Shown here: positions 40,030-49,039 of the stretch, piece by piece
How positions within the stretch are numbered: the stretch's first letter is position 1
Layout: each line of letters opens with the position of its first letter
The notes under the pieces: generated by a model
The model's database searches: none
What the model was told of the DNA's origin: nothing
The model's input: the letters and a program-made list of their open reading frames with translations, nothing else
NCBI RefSeq assembly: GCF_035944375.1
Contig: NZ_DASZBE010000044.1
Source of the DNA: Allobosea sp035944375
GTDB lineage: Bacteria; Pseudomonadota; Alphaproteobacteria; Rhizobiales; Beijerinckiaceae
DNA length: 64,000 nt
Strand: one strand, 5' to 3'
Made by a program: the position numbers and the translations under genes

Positions 40030-41553
40030 ATGGCTTCGCCCCGTACCCCCGCGCTGATGATCCTCGGCACCGGCTCCAATGTCGGAAAGTCGCTGCTCGT
40101 CGCGGGGCTCTGCCGCCTCTTCGCGGATCGCGGGCTCAGGGTCAGGCCGTTCAAGCCGCAGAACATGTCCAACAACGCCGCCGCCACGGCCGCCGGCGAA
40201 ATCGGGCGGGCCCAGGCGCTGCAGGCGCGCGCCGCCCGCATCCCTGCGCATGTCGACATGAACCCGGTGCTGCTGAAGCCCGAGAGCGAGGCCGGCAGCC
40301 AGATCATCCTGCAGGGCCGCGTGGCCGGGCATCTTCCCTCCGGGGACTTCGCGCGGCGCGGCGATTTCCTGCCCAAGGTGCTGGAGAGCTTCGAGCGGCT
40401 CTGCGCGGGGGCCGATCTCGTGCTGGTCGAGGGGGCGGGCTCACCGGCCGAGACCAATCTGCGGGCGCGCGACATCGCCAATCTCGGCTTCGCCCGCGCC
40501 GCCGGCGTGCCCGCCGTCCTGGTCGGCGACATCGATCGTGGCGGGGTCATCGCCAGCCTCGTCGGCACCCATGCGGTTCTCGACGAGGCCGACCGCGCGA
40601 TGATCCGCGCCTTCGCGGTCAACCGCTTCCGCGGCGAGATCGCGCTGTTTGCCGACGGCGTCGCGACCATCCGCAGCGCCACCGGCTGGCCCTGCCTGGG
40701 CGTCGTGCCATGGTTCGCGGACGCCGCGCGCCTGCCGGCGGAGGACGGGCTCGATCTGCGCAGCGCGCCGGCCCGGCCCGGCGCGCGCCTCAAGATCGCC
40801 GTCCCGGTCCTGCCCGGCATCGCCAATTTCGACGATCTCGACCCGCTCAAGCTGGAACCGGCGGTCGAACTCGTGCTCGTGAGGCCGGGCCAGGCGCTGC
40901 CCGGCGATGCCGGGCTCGTCATCCTGCCCGGCTCGAAGACGACGCTTCGGGACCTCGCGGCGCTGCGGGCGCAGGGGTGGGACATCGACATCCTCGCCCA
41001 TCGCCGCCGCGGCGGGCATGTTCTGGGCCTGTGCGGCGGCTACCAGATGCTCGGACGCGTGGTGCGCGATCCGCTGGGCCTCGAAGGTCCGGCCGGCGAG
41101 GCCGCCGGGCTCGGCCTCCTCGATGTCGAGACCGTTCTGGAAGGCCGCAAGACCGTCCGCGAGACCGGCTTCGTGCATGTCGCCAGCGCCGCCGCCGGCC
41201 AGGCCTACGAGATTCATCTCGGCCGGACGGAGGGGGCCGATCGTGCGCGGGCGCCGTTCCGGGTCGACGATCGCGGCGAGGGCGCGGCGAGCCCCGATGG
41301 CCGCGTGGTCGGCAGCTATCTCCACGGCGTCTTCGCCTCGGATACCGTGCGCGCCGCCTGCCTGGCTGCGATCACCGGCGCCCCGCTGTCGTCGGGCACG
41401 AACTATGAGGGCGATGTCGAGGCGACGCTGGACAGGCTGGCGGCGCATCTGGCGCGCCATCTCGATGTCGAGGCCCTTCTGGCGCTGGCGCATCAGCGCC
41501 CCGCGCCGGAACCCCGCCAAGCACGGCGCGTTCTTCCTGGCGAGCGGCCCTGA
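40030..41553 (+). CDS. cobQ: Cobyric acid synthase CobQ
   Basis: A 507-residue glutamine-dependent amidotransferase that amidates four side chains of adenosylcobyrinate a,c-diamide in cobalamin synthesis. The N-terminal ATPase domain has the DTBS-like P-loop GTGSNVGKSLLVAGLCRLF and PFKPQNMSNNAAATAAGEIG. The C-terminal class I glutaminase-like domain has the nucleophile Cys in LGLCGGYQMLGR and the His of VVGSYLHGVFASD. Length and order are standard. No other cob gene is in the window, so this is an isolated member of the pathway. Confidence 0.96.
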   Translation: MASPRTPALMILGTGSNVGKSLLVAGLCRLFADRGLRVRPFKPQNMSNNAAATAAGEIGRAQALQARAARIPAHVDMNPVLLKPESEAGSQIILQGRVAGHLPSGDFARRGDFLPKVLESFERLCAGADLVLVEGAGSPAETNLRARDIANLGFARAAGVPAVLVGDIDRGGVIASLVGTHAVLDEADRAMIRAFAVNRFRGEIALFADGVATIRSATGWPCLGVVPWFADAARLPAEDGLDLRSAPARPGARLKIAVPVLPGIANFDDLDPLKLEPAVELVLVRPGQALPGDAGLVILPGSKTTLRDLAALRAQGWDIDILAHRRRGGHVLGLCGGYQMLGRVVRDPLGLEGPAGEAAGLGLLDVETVLEGRKTVRETGFVHVASAAAGQAYEIHLGRTEGADRARAPFRVDDRGEGAASPDGRVVGSYLHGVFASDTVRAACLAAITGAPLSSGTNYEGDVEATLDRLAAHLARHLDVEALLALAHQRPAPEPRQARRVLPGERP

Positions 41554-41649
41554 CGACGCCTTTCGGCAGCGCCCCTTAATCCAGATCAATGCGCGCCCTG
41601 CGACGAAGCGTCATGCATTGAAAAAGCTTATTCACCAGAATGTTGACGA

Positions 41650-41666
41650 ATGACGAAATTCGTCAT
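41650..41666. promoter_or_regulatory. Palindromic operator upstream of the TetR gene
   Basis: ATGACGAA-A-TTCGTCAT, a 17-base perfect palindrome about one central base, ends 18 bases before the tetR-type start at 41685. Position and symmetry suit autoregulation by the TetR protein. Confidence 0.65.
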
Positions 41667-41684
41667 AGCGGTCGGACCCGATCA

Positions 41685-42314
41685 ATGTCCGCCGCCCCAA
41701 CAGGACAGGCCCAGCACGTGAGTCAGCCAGAGCGCGATACGAGGCAGAGCATCGTCGACACGGCCGAGCGCTTCTTCCGCGACATCGGCTATCAGAAGAC
41801 GACCGTCGCCGACATCGCCAAGTCGCTGCGAATGAGCCCGGCCAATGTCTACCGGTTCTTCGACTCCAAGAAGTCGATCAACGAGGCGGTTCTGGCGCGC
41901 TTCAAGGGCGAGCTGGAGGAATCGCTGTCGCTGATCACCGCCGAGCCGCGCTCGGCGGGCGCCCGCCTGCGCGACATGCTGCTGACCTCGCACCGGATCA
42001 ACCAAGCCCGCTTCGCCGACCAGCAGCGCATGCAGGAAATGGTCTGCGCCGCGATGGAGGAGAGCTGGGACGCCATTCTCGGCCATATCGAGCGTTTCGA
42101 CGCGCTTCTCGGCCGGGTGGTGGCCGAAGGCGTCGCCAATGGCGAGTTCCGCGCGATGGATCCGGTCGCAGCGACGCAGTGCATCCGGACCGCGATGATC
42201 CGCTTCCAGCATCCGTTGCTGATGGCGCAGTGCGAACGCTTTCCCGGCCCCTCCGCGGAGGAGATGATCGCGTTCATCATGGCTGCGCTGGAGACGCCAA
42301 AGCCTGCGGGCTGA
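41685..42314 (+). CDS. TetR/AcrR family transcriptional regulator
   Basis: A 209-residue one-component regulator. The N-terminal helix-turn-helix is TTVADIAKSLRMSPANVYRF, within the TetR pattern RQSIVDTAERFFRDIGYQK...YRFFDSKKSINEAVL. The C-terminal all-helical domain should bind a small ligand and dimerise; it resembles the TetR_C_7-like group, but the ligand is not evident. I chose the ATG at 41685 because an earlier in-frame ATG at 41640 would place the palindromic operator inside the coding region. It lies between cobQ and a polysaccharide gene, both in the same direction. Confidence 0.88.
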   Translation: MSAAPTGQAQHVSQPERDTRQSIVDTAERFFRDIGYQKTTVADIAKSLRMSPANVYRFFDSKKSINEAVLARFKGELEESLSLITAEPRSAGARLRDMLLTSHRINQARFADQQRMQEMVCAAMEESWDAILGHIERFDALLGRVVAEGVANGEFRAMDPVAATQCIRTAMIRFQHPLLMAQCERFPGPSAEEMIAFIMAALETPKPAG

Positions 42315-42384
42315 CCGTCCGGCGCGTCCGCGCGGCGGCCGCCGCGTTGACAACCCGCCGAGGGAACAGGATACCCCGCCCGTC

Positions 42385-44352
42385 ATGGCCCAGTCCTCCA
42401 AGCAGAGCGTCAAGAAGCTCGCCGTCATCGCCCACGATCTCGTGGCGACGGCGCTCGCGATCTGGCTCGTCTTCGTCATCCGCTTCGAGGGCCAGCAGCT
42501 CGATGAGCATCTGCGCTATCTGCCGCGATTCCTGCCGGCTTTCGTCGCCTATGGCGGACTGGTCTACTGGCTGTTCTCGCTCTACCGCTCGAAATGGCGC
42601 TTCGCCTCGCTGCCGGACCTGTCGAATATCGTCAAGGCGAGCACGATCCTGACGCTGTCGCTCGTCGTGGTCGATTACGTGCTGGTCTCGCCCGATTTCT
42701 ACGGCGCCTTCTACTTCGGCAAGATCAGCATCGCCCTCTACTGGCTGGTCCAGATCGCGCTGCTGGGCGGTCCGCGGCTGGCCTATCGCTATTTCAAGTT
42801 CTCGCGTTCGCGCAGCCATGCCGCCCGCGAGGCGTCGCTGCCGGCGCTGCTGCTGGGGCGCGGATTCGAGGTCGAGATGGTGATCCGGGCCATGGAGGCC
42901 GGCACGATGCGCCGGCTGCGGCCGGCCGGCATCCTTTCGCCGCGCGCCGACGATCTCGGCCAGGCGATCCGGGGCGTGCCCGTGCTCGGCCTCTTGTCAC
43001 AGATCGAGCAGATCGTCGGAGACGCGGCCGAGCGCGGCGAGGGCTTCCGCCGGATCGTCGCGACGCCGAGCGCGCTGCTGCCCGAGGCGGAGCCCGACAA
43101 ATGGCTGGCGCGGACCCGCAAGCTCGCGCTGCCGATCTCGCGCATCGACAGCCTGGGGGAAGGCGGTGCCCGCGATTCCGAACTCGCCCCGCTCGAAATC
43201 GAGGATCTGCTCGTCCGCTCCACGGTCCGGATCGACCGCGAGCGGCTGGGCGCCTTCCTGGAGGGCAAGCGCGTCATCGTCACCGGCGGCGGCGGCTCGA
43301 TCGGCTCCGAGATCTGCCTGCGCTGCGCCGCTTTCGGTGCGGCCAAGCTGCTGATCGTCGAAAGCTCTGAGCCCGCCCTGTTCCAGATCACCGAGCAACT
43401 CAGCGTCCAGAAGCATGACACGGTCGTCTCCGGCGTGCTGGCGGATGTGCGCGACCGGGACCGGATCACGGCGCTGTTCACCGCCTTCGCCCCGGACATC
43501 GTGATCCATGCCGCGGCGCTCAAGCATGTGCCCTATCTCGAGGCGGACTGGAGCGAGGGCATCAAGACCAACATCTTCGGCTCGGTGAACGTCACCGACG
43601 CGGCAATCGCGGCCAATGCCAAGATTTTCGTGCTGATCTCGACCGACAAGGCGATCGAGCCCGTCTCGATGCTGGGGGCGACCAAGCGTTTCGCCGAGAT
43701 GTATGCGCAATCGCGCGACGCCGAGTTCGTCGCGGCCGCGGCCGGCATGCGCCTCGTCGCCGTGCGTTTCGGCAACGTGCTGGGCTCGGTCGGCTCCGTG
43801 GTGCCGAAATTCAAGGCCCAGATCGCGCGCGGCGGGCCGCTCACCGTCACCAGCCCCGACATGATCCGCTATTTCATGACGATCCGCGAGGCCTGCGACC
43901 TCGTCCTGACCGCCGCCTCGCATGCCCGCCCGGACGGGGTCGAGGCGGAGCGGGCCGCCGTCTATGTGCTCAAGATGGGCCAGCCCGTGCGGATCATGGA
44001 CCTCGCCGAGCGGATGATCCGCCTCGCCGGTTTCGAGCCGGGCGAGGACATCGAGATCGTCGTGACCGGCGTCAGGCCCGGCGAGCGCATGAACGAGATC
44101 CTGTTCGCGCGCGACGAGCCGATGGCCGAGACCGGGCTCGACGGCGTCATGGCGGCCAAGCCCGTCTTCGCCAACCGCGCCCGGCTGCAGGGCTGGCTGG
44201 CCCGTCTCGAGGCAGCGCTGAAGGCGGATGACCGGACCGCGGCGGATTCGATCCTCGACGAGGCGATCCCCGATTTCAGCCGGCGGCAGAGCGTTCCCCC
44301 AGGCGCCGGAGCGCCGCAACCGTCTCGGCTGGCGGCCGCCAGCCGGCCCTGA
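42385..44352 (+). CDS. Membrane-bound nucleotide-sugar 4,6-dehydratase/epimerase (WbpM/CapD/FlaA1-like)
   Basis: A 655-residue enzyme for early steps of surface glycan synthesis, usually UDP-GlcNAc C4,C6-dehydration. Four N-terminal membrane helices (AVIAHDLVATALAIWLVFVI and so on) are followed by a CoA-binding-like Rossmann region and then the extended SDR domain with VTGGGGSIGSEICLRCAAF. The catalytic region reads STDKAIEPVSMLGATKRFAE: the SDR Tyr is replaced, as is known for membrane dehydratases of this group, and Lys remains. RPGERMNEILFARDEPMAET is typical near the end. Its last 77 bases overlap the convergent epimerase gene. Confidence 0.92.
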   Translation: MAQSSKQSVKKLAVIAHDLVATALAIWLVFVIRFEGQQLDEHLRYLPRFLPAFVAYGGLVYWLFSLYRSKWRFASLPDLSNIVKASTILTLSLVVVDYVLVSPDFYGAFYFGKISIALYWLVQIALLGGPRLAYRYFKFSRSRSHAAREASLPALLLGRGFEVEMVIRAMEAGTMRRLRPAGILSPRADDLGQAIRGVPVLGLLSQIEQIVGDAAERGEGFRRIVATPSALLPEAEPDKWLARTRKLALPISRIDSLGEGGARDSELAPLEIEDLLVRSTVRIDRERLGAFLEGKRVIVTGGGGSIGSEICLRCAAFGAAKLLIVESSEPALFQITEQLSVQKHDTVVSGVLADVRDRDRITALFTAFAPDIVIHAAALKHVPYLEADWSEGIKTNIFGSVNVTDAAIAANAKIFVLISTDKAIEPVSMLGATKRFAEMYAQSRDAEFVAAAAGMRLVAVRFGNVLGSVGSVVPKFKAQIARGGPLTVTSPDMIRYFMTIREACDLVLTAASHARPDGVEAERAAVYVLKMGQPVRIMDLAERMIRLAGFEPGEDIEIVVTGVRPGERMNEILFARDEPMAETGLDGVMAAKPVFANRARLQGWLARLEAALKADDRTAADSILDEAIPDFSRRQSVPPGAGAPQPSRLAAASRP

Positions 44353-45205
44353 GCAGACCCTCGGGCCGCGCCACGAGGCTGCCGGCGAGCTTGGCGAAAG
44401 CCTCCTCCCGCCCGGCCAGGCGCGCGCCCCACCGCAGCAGGCCCATCGGCACCGCGATCAGCCCCGGGCCCCGGCCGAGGCCGGCCCGCAGGGCGGTCAG
44501 GATGCCGGCCACACTGATCGGCTCGGGATCGGCCAGGGTGAAGGCGCGCCGCACCGGGCAGCGTAGCGTCAGAGCGAAGAGGATCGCGTCGGCCAGGTTC
44601 TCGACCGCCAGCAGCGAGCGCGGCGCCGTCAGCGCGCCGAGCGGGAGGGGCAGCGGCAGGCGCGCCAGCCGGACCAGCGCCGCCATGTTGGCCTTGACCC
44701 CCGGCCCGTAGACCAGCACCGGACGCAGCGCCACCCAGTCCAGAGCGAGACTGGCCAACCCCTGCTCGGCGGCGAGCTTGGAGCGGCCATAGGCATCGTC
44801 GGGCGCTGGCGGAGCGTCCTCGCGCAACGGCGGGCCGTCGAACGCCCCCGTCTGCGCCTTGATGGACGAAATGAAGACGAAGCGCGAAACGCCGGCCCGG
44901 TAGGCCGCCTCCGCGAGGTCGAGCGTCGCCTGCGTGTTGATCTGCCGATAGAGCGCCTCGTCGAGGCCCGGCCCGGCATGGGCGAGACCGGCGAGGTGGA
45001 CGACGTGAGCCACGTCGGCGAGCGCGGCCGTCCAGCCGATGGGCGCGGCGAGATCGCCGGTGACGACGCCCTCGGTTCCCGGCGGCGGCTCGGCCGCGGT
45101 TCTCTGGGCGACGCGGACGCGGTATCCGGCCGCCAGCAGCGCCGCGACGACATGGGGGCCGACGAAGCCACCGGCCCCGGTGACGAGAACGCGCTCGCCG
45201 TTCAT
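44276..45205 (-). CDS. NAD-dependent sugar epimerase/reductase (SDR, WbpV-like)
   Basis: A 309-residue extended SDR protein. NAD-binding GAGGFVGPHVVAALLAAGYR at the N-terminus, a Ser of FVFISSIKAQTGAF and the catalytic Tyr-x3-Lys in DDAYGRSKLAAEQGL are intact. Members beside WbpL/WecA-like transferases act as UDP-4-keto-sugar reductases or 4-epimerases (WbpV or WbpK type), making QuiNAc or FucNAc precursors. The start at 45205 precedes the Rossmann motif and overlaps the stop of the transferase gene upstream (ATGA). Its 3' end overlaps the dehydratase gene on the other strand by 77 bases. Confidence 0.88.
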   Translation of the reverse strand: MNGERVLVTGAGGFVGPHVVAALLAAGYRVRVAQRTAAEPPPGTEGVVTGDLAAPIGWTAALADVAHVVHLAGLAHAGPGLDEALYRQINTQATLDLAEAAYRAGVSRFVFISSIKAQTGAFDGPPLREDAPPAPDDAYGRSKLAAEQGLASLALDWVALRPVLVYGPGVKANMAALVRLARLPLPLPLGALTAPRSLLAVENLADAILFALTLRCPVRRAFTLADPEPISVAGILTALRAGLGRGPGLIAVPMGLLRWGARLAGREEAFAKLAGSLVARPEGLLRAGWRPPAETVAALRRLGERSAAG

Positions 45206-46233
45206 GCCGAGTCTGCCGGTCGCGCGAAGCGCCGCAGCAGCAGCGCCGTCAGGAGCACAGCCGCGGCCAGGCAGGCGAGTTGCGCCCACAGCATCGGCAG
45301 CAGCAGCGTCAGACCCGCCAGCAGGACGAGGGCGAGATTGAGCCCGGCCACCTGCGTCACCACGGCCAGGACAGCGTGGCCGTTCGTTGTCGCCTGCTGG
45401 TAGAAATGCGAGCGATGCGCTTCCCAGACGCGCTCACGCCGCGCCAGCCGGCGCAGCAGCGTCAGCGTGGCATCGGCGATAGGGTAGAGCGGCAGGATGA
45501 GCGCCGCGGCCAGCGCCCCGTTGCCGGCCAGCCGGTAGAGCAGATAGGCGCCGAGCAGCCCGATCGGGAGCGAACCGACATCGCCGAGGAAGAGCCGGGC
45601 CACCGGTTTGTTGAAAGGCGCGAAGCCGATGAGCCCGCCGGCAAGCGCCGCCGCCAGCGCACCCGTCGCCGGATCGACGATCCCGAGGGCACTGGCGAGG
45701 GCGAGCGCACCGGCCAGCGGCACGAAGCCGGCGACAGTGATCCAGTCGAGCCCGTCCATGAAGTTCGTCAGGTTCACGAACCAGATGCCGGCGAGCAGAG
45801 CGAGCAGACGCTCCACCGCGAGGGGCAGGGCCGCGGGAAACAGCCGGACATCGGGGGCCGCATAGACGATGACAACCGCGACGCAGAGGGCCTGCAGGCC
45901 GAGCCGCAGCCCTGCCGAGAGCGGGCGGATGTCGTCCCAGGCGCCCACCATCGCGAGAACGGCACCCGCGGCGAGCACGAAGCCGAGGCTGCCGGCACCG
46001 GGCATCGGTGGCAGGACCGCCACCGTCAGGCCAAGCGCGGCGACCAGGCCCCCGAGCACCGCGATACCGCCGCCCTGGGGCGTGGGGATGCGATGGCTCG
46101 AGCGCGCATTGGGGCGCGCGAGCGCGTACCGGACCAGCACCGGGCGCAGCAGCACGCACAACAGCGCCGAAACGGAAGCGGCGACCGCGAGGACCAGAAG
46201 CAGAGCGAAGGGTTGGGGCACGATAGAGATCAA
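45202..46233 (-). CDS. Undecaprenyl-phosphate sugar-1-phosphate transferase (WecA/WbpL/MraY family)
   Basis: A 343-residue integral membrane glycosyltransferase 4 protein that loads the first sugar phosphate onto undecaprenyl phosphate. About ten or eleven membrane helices are interrupted by cytosolic loops with the family residues: VGAWDDIRPLSAGLRLGLQA, WFVNLTNFMDGLDWITVAG, LFLGDVGSLPIGLLGAYL, and the HRSHFYQQATTNG loop of WbpL-type enzymes. Start at 46233. It is the first gene of a coupled pair with the epimerase. Together with the dehydratase it supports an O-antigen-like initiation step. Confidence 0.92.
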   Translation of the reverse strand: MISIVPQPFALLLVLAVAASVSALLCVLLRPVLVRYALARPNARSSHRIPTPQGGGIAVLGGLVAALGLTVAVLPPMPGAGSLGFVLAAGAVLAMVGAWDDIRPLSAGLRLGLQALCVAVVIVYAAPDVRLFPAALPLAVERLLALLAGIWFVNLTNFMDGLDWITVAGFVPLAGALALASALGIVDPATGALAAALAGGLIGFAPFNKPVARLFLGDVGSLPIGLLGAYLLYRLAGNGALAAALILPLYPIADATLTLLRRLARRERVWEAHRSHFYQQATTNGHAVLAVVTQVAGLNLALVLLAGLTLLLPMLWAQLACLAAAVLLTALLLRRFARPADSA

Positions 46234-46355
46234 CCGGAACGATGTCCGGCCATCCCTAGAGCATGACGGAGGTCAGCGGGAGCCCATTCCCACCCGAGAG
46301 AGCCAAGCTGCGCTGTCCGCCTTGCCCGAATCGGCACAAAGAGGGAACATGGAGC

Positions 46356-46823
46356 ATGTCCATCGTCGATCTCCCCCAGGATCGGGCCCCGCGGCGACCC
46401 GATATTACCCGCAGCGTCTGCCGCGGCGCCGCCCGGCACCTGCGCGAACGCGGCTACGCGACCGTCACCGAAATGACTTTCGCGAACGGCCGCCGCGGCG
46501 ACATCGTGGCGCTGTCTCCGTCGGGGGACCTGCTGGTCGTCGAGGTCAAGTCCGGCATCGAGGATTATCGCATCGACGGCAAATGGCCGGATTATCGCGA
46601 TTATTGCGATGCCTTCCTCTTCGCCGTGGCGCCGGAGTTCCCGGCCGAGATCCTGCCCGAGGATGTCGGCCTGATCATCGCCGACGGCTATGGCGGCGCG
46701 CTGATTCGCGAAGCGCCGCGCCATCCGCTCGCACCGGCCCGGCGCAAGGCGCTGACGATCGCGTTTGGCCGGCTGGCGGCCGCGCGGCTGGCGGGACTGG
46801 AGGATCCGGCGACGCTGCGATGA
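46356..46823 (+). CDS. mmcB: MmcB family DNA repair protein
   Basis: A 155-residue alphaproteobacterial protein with a PD-(D/E)xK nuclease-like fold. In Caulobacter, MmcB is part of the SOS-independent mitomycin C response, as I recall it. The core motif is RGDIVALSPSGDLLVVEVKS, with the Asp and Glu-x-Lys residues, preceded by TRSVCRGAARHLRERGYATV. DYCDAFLFAVAPEFPAEILP follows. The start at 46356 (MSIVDLPQD) has GAGGGA 9 bases upstream. It is convergent with actR, 32 bases apart, a neighbourhood seen in related genomes. Confidence 0.9.
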   Translation: MSIVDLPQDRAPRRPDITRSVCRGAARHLRERGYATVTEMTFANGRRGDIVALSPSGDLLVVEVKSGIEDYRIDGKWPDYRDYCDAFLFAVAPEFPAEILPEDVGLIIADGYGGALIREAPRHPLAPARRKALTIAFGRLAAARLAGLEDPATLR

Positions 46824-46855
46824 GACGGTAAAGGCAGCAGGCCAGGCGCCTGCCG

Positions 46856-47425
46856 TCAGCGCGGGGCGCGCTTGGCGAGAATGCGCTGCAGGGTGCGGCG
46901 GTGCATGCCCAGGCGTCGCGCCGTCTCGGAGACGTTGCGGTTGCAGAGTTCGTAGACGCGCTGGATATGCTCCCAGCGGACGCGATCTGCCGACATCGGG
47001 TTTTCAGGCGGCTGGGGCCGCGCATCGCGCGCCGCCGCCAGGGCCGCGTGGATCTCGTCGGCATCCGCCGGCTTTGCCAGGAAGTCGAAGGCGCCGAGCT
47101 TCACGGCACTGACGGCGGTGGCGATGTTGCCATAGCCGGTCAGGACGACGCCGCGCGCCTCGGGACGGCGTTCCTTCAGACGGGCGATGACGTCGAGCCC
47201 GTTGCCGTCGGCGAGTCGCAGATCGATCACGGCGAAGGCCGGCGCCTGGTCGTCCACCGCCGCGATGCCGGCGCTGACGCTGTCGGCGATGCGCACGGCA
47301 TAGCCCCGGCTTTCCATCGCCCGGGCCAGCCGGGTCAGGAAGGGCTTGTCGTCATCGACGAGCAGCAGCGACATGTCCGCCGCCGCGGCGACCGGGAGCT
47401 GTTCGGTCAGCATGTCCTGAATCAT
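46856..47425 (-). CDS. actR: ActR/PrrA/RegA family redox response regulator
   Basis: A 189-residue response regulator that acts with the ActS/RegB kinase to control redox-linked genes (respiration, CO2 and N2 fixation, and others in different species). The receiver domain has the acidic pair VDDDK near residue 24 and the phosphorylated Asp68 in FAVIDLRLADGNG. A Pro-rich linker leads to a Fis-type helix-turn-helix at the C-terminus (NVSETARRLGMHRRTLQRIL) that is nearly invariant in this family. GGAGG 5 bases before the ATG at 47425 supports this start; 47428 is adjacent. It is read after actS, 73 bases downstream of its stop. Confidence 0.95.
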   Translation of the reverse strand: MIQDMLTEQLPVAAAADMSLLLVDDDKPFLTRLARAMESRGYAVRIADSVSAGIAAVDDQAPAFAVIDLRLADGNGLDVIARLKERRPEARGVVLTGYGNIATAVSAVKLGAFDFLAKPADADEIHAALAAARDARPQPPENPMSADRVRWEHIQRVYELCNRNVSETARRLGMHRRTLQRILAKRAPR

Positions 47426-47498
47426 CATATCCTCCGGCCCGGCTCTGTCCCGGAGACCTCGGCCGCAAGGTGGGCCGCGCTGCGGGCTGGACGGGCGT

Positions 47499-48854
47499 TC
47501 ATGAGCCAACTCTATGTAGGATCGCCGGTTCCGCCTTGTTAGGGCCCGCCGGCGGCACGTCGATCTCGAAAGCCTCGCGCAGCCAGATCATACGAACGCA
47601 GGCGCCGGTGGCCGGCGCGGGCAGGTTCGAAAACTCGATCGCGGCCCCGCCCCGCTCGAGCAGCGTCTTGGCGATGAAAAGCCCCAGACCCAGCCCGCCG
47701 CCTGCGCGCGTTTCGCTGGCGCCGTTGGTCAGATAGGGATCCCCGGCTCTCAGCAGGACGTCGGGCGGAAAGCCCGGGCCGTCATCCGCAATGGTGAGCA
47801 TGACCTGTTCCTGGTTCCACTCGGCCGTGATCGTCACGGTCGAGCGGGCGAAGTCGACGGCATTGTCTACGATATTGCCGAGACCATAGATCATGCCGGG
47901 ATTGCGGCGGCAGACCGGCTCGGGCTTCTCGCCCACCATCTTGATCTCGAAGGGCACCCCGAAAGGCCGCTGCGGGCCGGCCGCCTCCTCGATCAGCAGG
48001 CGCAGGCCGAGCCGATCGAGCGGGCCGCCATCGTCATCCTGCAGCGAGGCGAGCTTGCCGAGAATGCCGCGGCAGCGCTCGACCTGCTCGCGCAGCAGGG
48101 CGATGTCGTCGGCCATCTCTCCGTCCGGCGGCGCCAGGCGCGCCAGTTCCTTGGCGACCAGCGCGATGGTCGCGAGCGGTGTGCCCAATTCATGGGCAGC
48201 GGCGGCCGCCAGCCCGTCGAGCTGCGAGAGATGCTGTTCGCGCGCCAGGACGAGCTCCGTCGCCGCCAGGGCATCCGACAGGTCGCGAGCTTCCTTGGCG
48301 ACGCGCCAGGCATAGATCCCGGTGAAACCGAGGCCGAGCACGAGGGCGGCCCAACTGCCGATCTGGTAATGCGGGGGCAGGAACGGCCGGTCCGGCCCTG
48401 CCCAGGGCAGCGGCAGATGGACGAGGCTGACCAGCGTCGCCGCCGCGATGGCGATGACGCCGAGCAGGAGGGTCCGCTGGGGCGGCAGCGCGGTGGCCGA
48501 GATCATCACCGGCGCCAGAAGCAGGATCGAGAACGGGTTCTGAAGCCCGCCGGTGAGGTAAAGCAGCACCGAAAGCTGCACGATGTCGAAGGCGAGCAGG
48601 GCCGTGGCCGCCCCCGGCCTGAGCCGGTGGCTGAGCGGAAAGCGGATGCGCAGCGCGATGTTCAGCCAGGATGAGACGGCGATCGCCGTGAAGCACCAGC
48701 CGAAGGGCAGCGAAAAGCCCAGCCCGAAATGGACGCCCGCCACGGCGAGGCTCTGCCCGGCAATGGCGAGCCAGCGCAGACGCACCAGCGTGTCGAGACG
48801 CAGGTGACGATTCACGCGGCCCAGGGCGAGTGTCGTAACGTCAAACGAGGTCAT
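47499..48854 (-). CDS. actS: ActS/PrrB/RegB family redox-sensing histidine kinase
   Basis: A 451-residue membrane sensor kinase. Six membrane helices hold the ubiquinone-site motif GGLQNPF at 102-108. The phospho-acceptor is His221 (AAHELGTPLATI). A redox Cys261 (EQVERCRGIL) lies exactly 40 residues later, the spacing of His225 and Cys265 in R. capsulatus RegB. The ATPase domain has N (IVDNAVDFA), G1 (DDGPGF) and G2 (GGGLGLGLFIAK) boxes. The start at 48854 (MTSFDVTTLALGRVNRHLRL) fits the family. All the parts needed for oxygen/redox sensing are present. Confidence 0.95.
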   Translation of the reverse strand: MTSFDVTTLALGRVNRHLRLDTLVRLRWLAIAGQSLAVAGVHFGLGFSLPFGWCFTAIAVSSWLNIALRIRFPLSHRLRPGAATALLAFDIVQLSVLLYLTGGLQNPFSILLLAPVMISATALPPQRTLLLGVIAIAAATLVSLVHLPLPWAGPDRPFLPPHYQIGSWAALVLGLGFTGIYAWRVAKEARDLSDALAATELVLAREQHLSQLDGLAAAAAHELGTPLATIALVAKELARLAPPDGEMADDIALLREQVERCRGILGKLASLQDDDGGPLDRLGLRLLIEEAAGPQRPFGVPFEIKMVGEKPEPVCRRNPGMIYGLGNIVDNAVDFARSTVTITAEWNQEQVMLTIADDGPGFPPDVLLRAGDPYLTNGASETRAGGGLGLGLFIAKTLLERGGAAIEFSNLPAPATGACVRMIWLREAFEIDVPPAGPNKAEPAILHRVGS

Positions 48855-49039
48855 GGCCGTGTCTGACCCATAGGCGATGCAGGGGTCAAGCGCAGCCCAC
48901 CGGAGCACGACAAACTGGGGGCAATCGTCATGAGAGTGAAATCTTAGCCTTTTGAAGGGTTGAATGAGAACAAATTAGGCATAGGCTGCGTTCATGTTGC
49001 GGCGCGGCATCGATTGAGCGCCGGAAGGATCGAATTCGC

